NCBI GenBank assembly: GCA_964058845.1
Contig: CAXKVR010000113.1
Coordinates: 1-35,375, forward strand
Reading direction: 5' to 3'
DNA length: 35,375 nt
Source: Carex sylvatica
Lineage: Eukaryota > Streptophyta > Magnoliopsida > Poales > Cyperaceae
Below are positions 30,617-35,375 of the stretch, one piece after another. Within the stretch, counting starts at the first letter, position 1. Every line of letters starts with the position of its first letter. Under the pieces are notes generated by a model that was given only the letters and a program-made list of their open reading frames with translations, was not told where the DNA came from and ran no database searches. Both the position numbers and the translations under genes were made by a program.

Positions 30617-31418
30617 TAGTGGTGTAAACGGATCATATATTATCCGATTTCGTTTGGATCAGAATTCAGAAAATTACTTAAATTATTTAATTTGTATTTG
30701 TATTTAAGACTATCTGTATACGTTGGTTGAACAATATAACACTATGACATAATTAGTGATTAATGTTTTGATAATATGATATATGTTTTGGAGTAAAATA
30801 ACTAGGATGGTCCTAAGTTCACCAAGTTTCTTTGCAAACTCAACTTTAAAATCTATCGGATTGACATCAAATAATGAATCCAAATCGTTAAAATCTTTCT
30901 ATCTTACGAGTAATGCGTCTAGATACCAAAATTTTAAATTTTCAAATTAATTTAGTGTAAAGTCAAGTAGTAAAAAATGTTCAAAAAATAAATGCATTAA
31001 AATTAATTTATAATCCTTCTAATTTTGATCGCTTGAATTTATACTAAATTAATTCGAAAGTTTGAAAATTTTTCATGTAGACGCATCACTCGTAAGGTAG
31101 AAAAATTTCAACGGTTTGAATTCATCGTTTAAAGCCAATTCGATATGTTTTAGAATTGAGTTCATAAAAGAACTTGGTAAACTTAAGAACACCTTAGTTT
31201 TACTTTATATTTTATAACCAATAAACTTATTATGAAAAATATTAGATCAAATTTATGAATGAAAAAAAATTATTTAAGTATTATTCTTTACTAGAATGTA
31301 CATTAATAATTTATTTTTAATTATCCAAATTTTATTCATATCTGTATCCGAAAAATTATAATGAATAATAATACAATTTAACCACTATCCGATCATCATC
31401 CGATCGTTTACACTCCTA
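30617..31418. mobile_element. hAT-like MITE interrupted by an M3 element
   Basis: The left end TAGTGGTGTAAACGGATCAT and the right end, read inward as TAGGAGTGTAAACGATCGG, are inverted repeats. Flanks CCTAGTGC and TCTTGAGC agree at 5 of 8 positions, a worn 8-bp duplication at best. A family M3 element sits in the middle. Without it the host element would be about 380 bp. A partial relative of the right end (CCCTTTACATCCCTA) lies near 25290. Confidence 0.7.
30790..31210. mobile_element. Mutator-type MITE family M3, copy 2, nested
   Basis: It begins GGAGTAAAATAACTAGGATG and ends CACCTTAGTTTTACTT. Arms are inverted nearly to the centre (CTTACGAG-N-AATGCGTCTA and TAGACGCATCACTCGTAAG). The flanks TATATGTTT and TATATTTTA may be a worn 9-bp duplication. 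It matches 11283-11710 in ends and block order. Confidence 0.8.
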
Positions 31419-32692
31419 TCTTGAGCCTTCGTTATCTGAAAGCCTCAAATTTACAATAGATATGCACCCACATGAAGGAACAAAAGAGACCCCCTACGTA
31501 CACAAGGAAGAACATAAGGTTACTAGCAGAAATGGTTTTGTACCCGTGGCTAGAAGCAAGAGATGGGACGATCGATTGGGTGAGTTACCTCGTGGTGGTA
31601 TATATGCGTCATAGGAAGACAGCTTGTTAGTTACATGACGTGATTCACATGTTATGTATCAGTAAAAGTATAATGATATAATATAGCACGTGAATTGATA
31701 TAGTCATAACATGACACTGCATAAGGTATGGCCCGAAACGTAGTATCATTAGACATCCCCAGAAATAATTTATGTCAATATTTATCTCAAATAACAATTT
31801 AAATTTCAAATAATATATATTATAATGTTTCCTTACAACATTATTTGTTTATTTTACAATTATTTACAATAATTCCTTATTTTTCTGTTTTTGCTGATTT
31901 GTTTTTTACTTAAACTATCTTGAAGTTCGAAAGAAAAATGTAAAACTAACTTTGATCAAATGTGAATCATATTATGTTATCATACGAGGCAATATGACAC
32001 CAACATAATTACATTCCTGGATGAGGCTGAGGTTGGCTCATTCGATTAGAGAAGGCTCCTTTATGCTTGGTTAAAGTATGATTAACTCCAAGCAAAAAAG
32101 AAATTATTATAAAACTTCCAATTGTCGCCCTTCCAGATCACAGTAACTAAGCAACTGACTTCATACATACACTAGCATAAACTTTTGAAAATGCGGAAAC
32201 TTTGTTCTTTATTTTCATACACACTCAATCATTGTATTTTATTTGTTCAGTCAAGTCTTTGAACTATTTTTTCGGTTAGTTCAAATACATGATTCAATCA
32301 AATATTTTCAATGTTTCTGTGTCAATTAGCTAGTCTCCTAATATTGATTTAAGGCTTAATAATTTACGAAACATAATATTACTTGCAAAATCCAGTAATT
32401 AAAATATATTAACTAATTAACTAAAAAAAATGTGAAGGGCGTAACTGAAAAAAAAACAGTTGCATTTGCATACAATAGTTGAGATTTCAAACATCAAACT
32501 TTTTCATGATTGATTATTTTTTGTACACAAAATATTTTGTAAACATCTGAAAATTATAAAATTTATTATTTACAAAAAGTAACAACAACATAACATGTAG
32601 TTTGGCTATTGTATAGCCAACCTTTTTGATTTAACAAAAAATAATGATAGTATAACATGTAATTGCATGTTGTGAATTTTGTACAATCATCA
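31419..32692. other. Intergenic DNA, no gene seen
   Basis: It contains the 18-base match to intron 1 (31643-31660), a short inverted arrangement around 31630-31720 (ACATGACGTGATTCACATG and CACGTGAATTGATATAGTC), and otherwise A+T-rich DNA. No coding frame is supportable. Confidence 0.5.
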
Positions 32693-32700
32693 TTTCCAAT

Positions 32701-33194
32701 TAGGGGTGTTTATTGAGTCCGGTTTAGTCGGTTTTGAATCGAACTGAATTAGTTTGAGTCAAATGGTTTTATTTTTTCAGTTTAATGATTCGGTTCGGTT
32801 TGAAAATTTTCAAAACCGAAATAATCAAATTGACCAAATTTTTATATATTATGAATTTGGTTCGGACTACCTCGGTTTATTTCTTAATACCTTGATTTAT
32901 TTCTTAATCAACTGCTTTAAATACATCGATTTATTTCTTAATATTTTGGTTTATTTTTTAATACCCTGGTTTATTTCTTAATATACTTCGATTTATTATA
33001 AATTAATTGATTTAAATAATAAAAAAATAATATATTTCGATTCAAACTAAATAAATCGAAATAAAACTTTAATTCAGTTCAGTTGCAATACTAAATCAAT
33101 TCAGTTCAGCTTTATTTTTTAAACCAAATTATAATTATAATTTTAATTTGTCTAATTAAGTTCAGTTTTAACAGAACCGATGAACACCCAACTA
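32701..33194. mobile_element. hAT-type MITE with 8-bp target duplication
   Basis: The element starts TAGGGGTGTTTATTGAG and ends CCGATGAACACCCAACTA, an inverted pair. The flanks TTTCCAAT (32693-32700) and ATTCCAAT (33195-33202) match at 7 of 8 bases, as expected for hAT insertion. The interior repeats CGGTTTATTTCTTAATA-like units about five times at 32870-32990. A 75-codon open frame over these repeats is not a gene. Confidence 0.8.
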
Positions 33195-33369
33195 ATTCCA
33201 ATGAAAGGCACTACTGATTTAGTTTAATTTTAAATTGAACACCGCATAATAGGCTGTCTAATTAAGTCAAAGTACAAATTGTCGTAGCTACAGGTCTCAT
33301 TGGATGCCATGCCTGAATTGAATCCACATGCAGCCGTTACCTTGGGAAGTGAAAACCCGCCAACTATTG

Positions 33370-33587
33370 GAATGCGTAACCTCTGCATTAACTCAAAAAG
33401 GAATCTTTTGAGTTAATGTATCTGGACCGTCTGATCAGCTTTGAGATTAGTGTAAATTAGATCAGCACTAAAATTGAAGACCCTATGTTAAAGGCCGGAG
33501 GCCGGATGGGCTCCGTTTATAATCGGACGGCTGATATCTATTAACTCAAAAGATGCTCTTTTGAGTTAATGCAGACGATGCGGACTC
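33370..33587 (-). mobile_element. MITE family M1, copy 2 (inverted relative to copy 1)
   Basis: The ends are GAATGCGTAACCTCTGCATT at the left and, read inward from the right, GAGTCCGCATCGTCTGCATT. The reverse complement matches 7478-7696 throughout (CGGAGCCCATCCGGCCTCC). TTG lies on both sides (33367-33369 and 33588-33590), which may be a 3-bp target duplication as in PIF/Harbinger or CACTA elements. Copy 1 does not confirm this. Confidence 0.85.
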
Positions 33588-33590
33588 TTG

Positions 33591-34559
33591 CCCTACACGA
33601 TTACCACATGGAATGGAATATCCTTCATTTATCTCTTAGTGGATTACACTAACTTATGCATGATCCGCATTATTGCTTAAAAAAAGAAATTTTTTTATAC
33701 ATTTTTTTTCTAAATTTTATAATATTATATTACCTCTCTAAATTTTAAAAACTCACAAATTTAATTATATAATTTGTCGTCTTTTATATTAAAACTCATT
33801 TTAAATTATAAAGTTTAAATTTTGTCCTTTTTTATTAAGAAGTAAAAAATATGTAGTATATGTAAAAAAAATGTTCATTTTTTAAATTGATCAATATTTT
33901 GAGAATAAATTGTTTATTTCTCAACTTGTGACGTATATGTACACAATAACAATTTAACTCGCATTGAGCATATAGATAACAAAATGAATTATTTACTCTC
34001 ATACTGACTAATTAGAAGACTGTACATTTATTTTAAACTTAATTATATACTTTTATTTATTTTTAAATGATAAAATAGATACTTTATAAATATAAAGTGA
34101 GTTTGGTAAAAAAAACAATATATTGGATAAATTTGTATTTTCTATTTGGAGGGGGTAAATATAATATTATAAATTTTGTAAGGAAAAATGCGTGATTTCG
34201 AGATCTTTGAGAGACGTACATAAAAATTATGCAAAAATAAAAATGGATGATGCCGATCCGTGTCGGTGTTGAGAGAAACGGAATAAAACAAAACAATACA
34301 GTAATTTCTCAAACCATCCCTTGGATCTAGCTGATGCTTATCATTGCACGATTATAATATTGTTGAGCTCAAACATCATTTACCTCATGCAAAATTTACT
34401 TGGGATCGGCAAGCTAACAGACAAAATTTTAATCAAAAAAAAGAGAGAGCTAACAAACAAAAAATAATGTTCACAATTTCGGTGCCTATCGTACACAGTT
34501 TATTTTTTTACTATACCAATTAATATTTAAAACGATAAATGAAACATATGTACTATCAG
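33591..34559. other. Intergenic DNA, no gene seen
   Basis: It is A+T-rich. A minus-strand open frame of 70 codons (34084-34296) has no domain or promoter context and is not called. No repeat with clear ends was seen. Confidence 0.5.
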
Positions 34560-34702
34560 ATCAAGTGATTATTTAACTATTTAAAATATAATTAATTTTA
34601 TTTAAAATATAAAAAACTAATTATTTTGAACTTTATAAATAAAGATATTGATCTAATGTATGAATCAGTTTGTATTGTACATAGTACCATAATCTCACTC
34701 TT
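34560..34702. mobile_element. MITE family M4, partial copy 2
   Basis: Read from the right end inward it gives GAGTGAGATTATGGTACTAT, a GATCAATATCTTTAT block and TTCAAAATAATTAG. These match, in order, the inward reading of the right arm of 21965-22212. The opposite end is unclear, perhaps near 34488 (CGTACACAG). Confidence 0.55.
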
Positions 34703-34784
34703 CCTATATTATTAAAATATAAGGAGGGATCTCCGATTTTTTTATTAATATAAAAAAAAAATAACTAGTTTGGCACTGGATTTC

Positions 34785-35375
34785 GAAAACTATCCAAACC
34801 GCAAATTTTTTTTTGCAGTTTTAAGGCTTAAAATCGCAAAAAAAATTTGCGATTTTATAATTCTAAAACCACATTTAAAAAAAAAGAAGAAGCAAAAACC
34901 GTAAATTTTTTTTTGCGGTTTTACAATTCAAAAACAGTGTTTTAAAAAAAATTGCAAAAATTTATTGCAGTTTTTCATTTTTTCAGCTTTTTTTTAATTT
35001 AAATAGAAATATTGATAATTTATTTATTTTTTATATTAAAATATTAGAAATATTTAATATATTTCTTTGAAAATAGATGAAATACTATATAATTTAATCT
35101 ATTAGAAAGACTGCTACAAATAATCCGGATCAATATTTTTTATGCCGAATTTTTTGCGGTTGTAAGGAAAATTAATATATTTCTTTATGTGTTCTTGAAA
35201 AAAATAAAAATGCTTAGATTCTCAGTTATTGATCCCAGTTTAAAAGTCACTTCTAGGTAATATAGAAATTATTGTTATCTTTCTAGTGCATTTAATATAA
35301 AAAATAAATAAATTATAAATATTTCTAGTTAAAAAAAAAAGCTGAAAAAAATGAAAAATCGCAATAAATTTTTGC
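34785..35375. mobile_element. Foldback element C, palindrome-repeat arms, cut by window end
   Basis: Four palindromes of the form AACCGCAAA-T(n)-TTTGCGGTT lie at 34797-34821, 34831-34857, 34893-34923 and 34951-34970, in both T-run and A-run versions. Sequence from 34951 to about 35038 is the reverse complement of 35286-35375 (ATTTATTGCAG, TTTTTCAGC, AATTTATTTATTTTTTATAT). A further TTTTTTGCGGTTGTAAGG lies at 35147-35164. The element runs off the window, so its right end is unknown. Confidence 0.65.

Noticed and set aside
32754..32981. 75-codon open frame with repeated YFLI-type residues
   Set aside because: It follows the tandem CGGTTTATTTCTTAATA units of a hAT-type MITE.

Overview
This is a nuclear genomic window from a flowering plant. 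It is very A+T rich. It carries an intact brassinosteroid-synthesis P450 gene with GT-AG introns, a cytosolic-type tRNA-Lys gene, plant-style TATA promoters, and intergenic DNA crowded with small inverted-repeat transposons and LINE-type poly(A) tails. I cannot name the species. No bacterial, organellar or viral gene was recognised.

Layout. 1-17.0 kb has no protein gene that I can support. It holds two foldback elements (876-2036 and 3350-3770) built from repeated palindromes, a roughly 1 kb element with long terminal inverted repeats (3818-4861), a tRNA-Lys(UUU) gene on the minus strand (4906-4977), and a series of MITE-like elements. Two of these have convincing 9-bp target duplications (10407-10987 and 11283-11710). 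The upstream region of the P450 gene begins at about 16.0 kb and carries a G-box/TCP site, a GA microsatellite, CGTGCG elements, a CCAAT box and a TATA box. CYP85A (BR-6-oxidase) lies at 17914-20990 in eight exons encoding 465 residues. A decayed PPR-like scrap follows at about 21.35-21.6 kb. 21.7-25.8 kb is intergenic DNA with MITEs and a tiny LINE insertion that has an 18-bp target duplication.

The second protein gene spans 25914-29934. I reconstruct it as three exons: a 10-base coding exon (M-S-T-G), a 2.4 kb intron holding a retroposon with a perfect 13-bp target duplication, a large exon encoding about 21 FG dipeptides followed by a GLEBS-like Rae1-binding motif, and a last exon encoding a short tail with a strongly hydrophobic C-terminus. 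It resembles the N-terminal half of Nup98, but it lacks the autoproteolytic domain and appears to end in a membrane anchor. This is the most unusual gene here. 30-35.4 kb holds nested hAT- and Mutator-type MITEs and a third palindrome-based foldback element cut by the window end.

The two protein genes are not obviously connected in function. CYP85A acts in the last steps of brassinosteroid synthesis at the ER. The Nup98-like protein would be expected at nuclear pores or, if the tail is real, at a membrane. Many of the mobile elements are nested, and several have members at two or more places in the window, so the intergenic space was built by repeated insertion of short non-autonomous elements.
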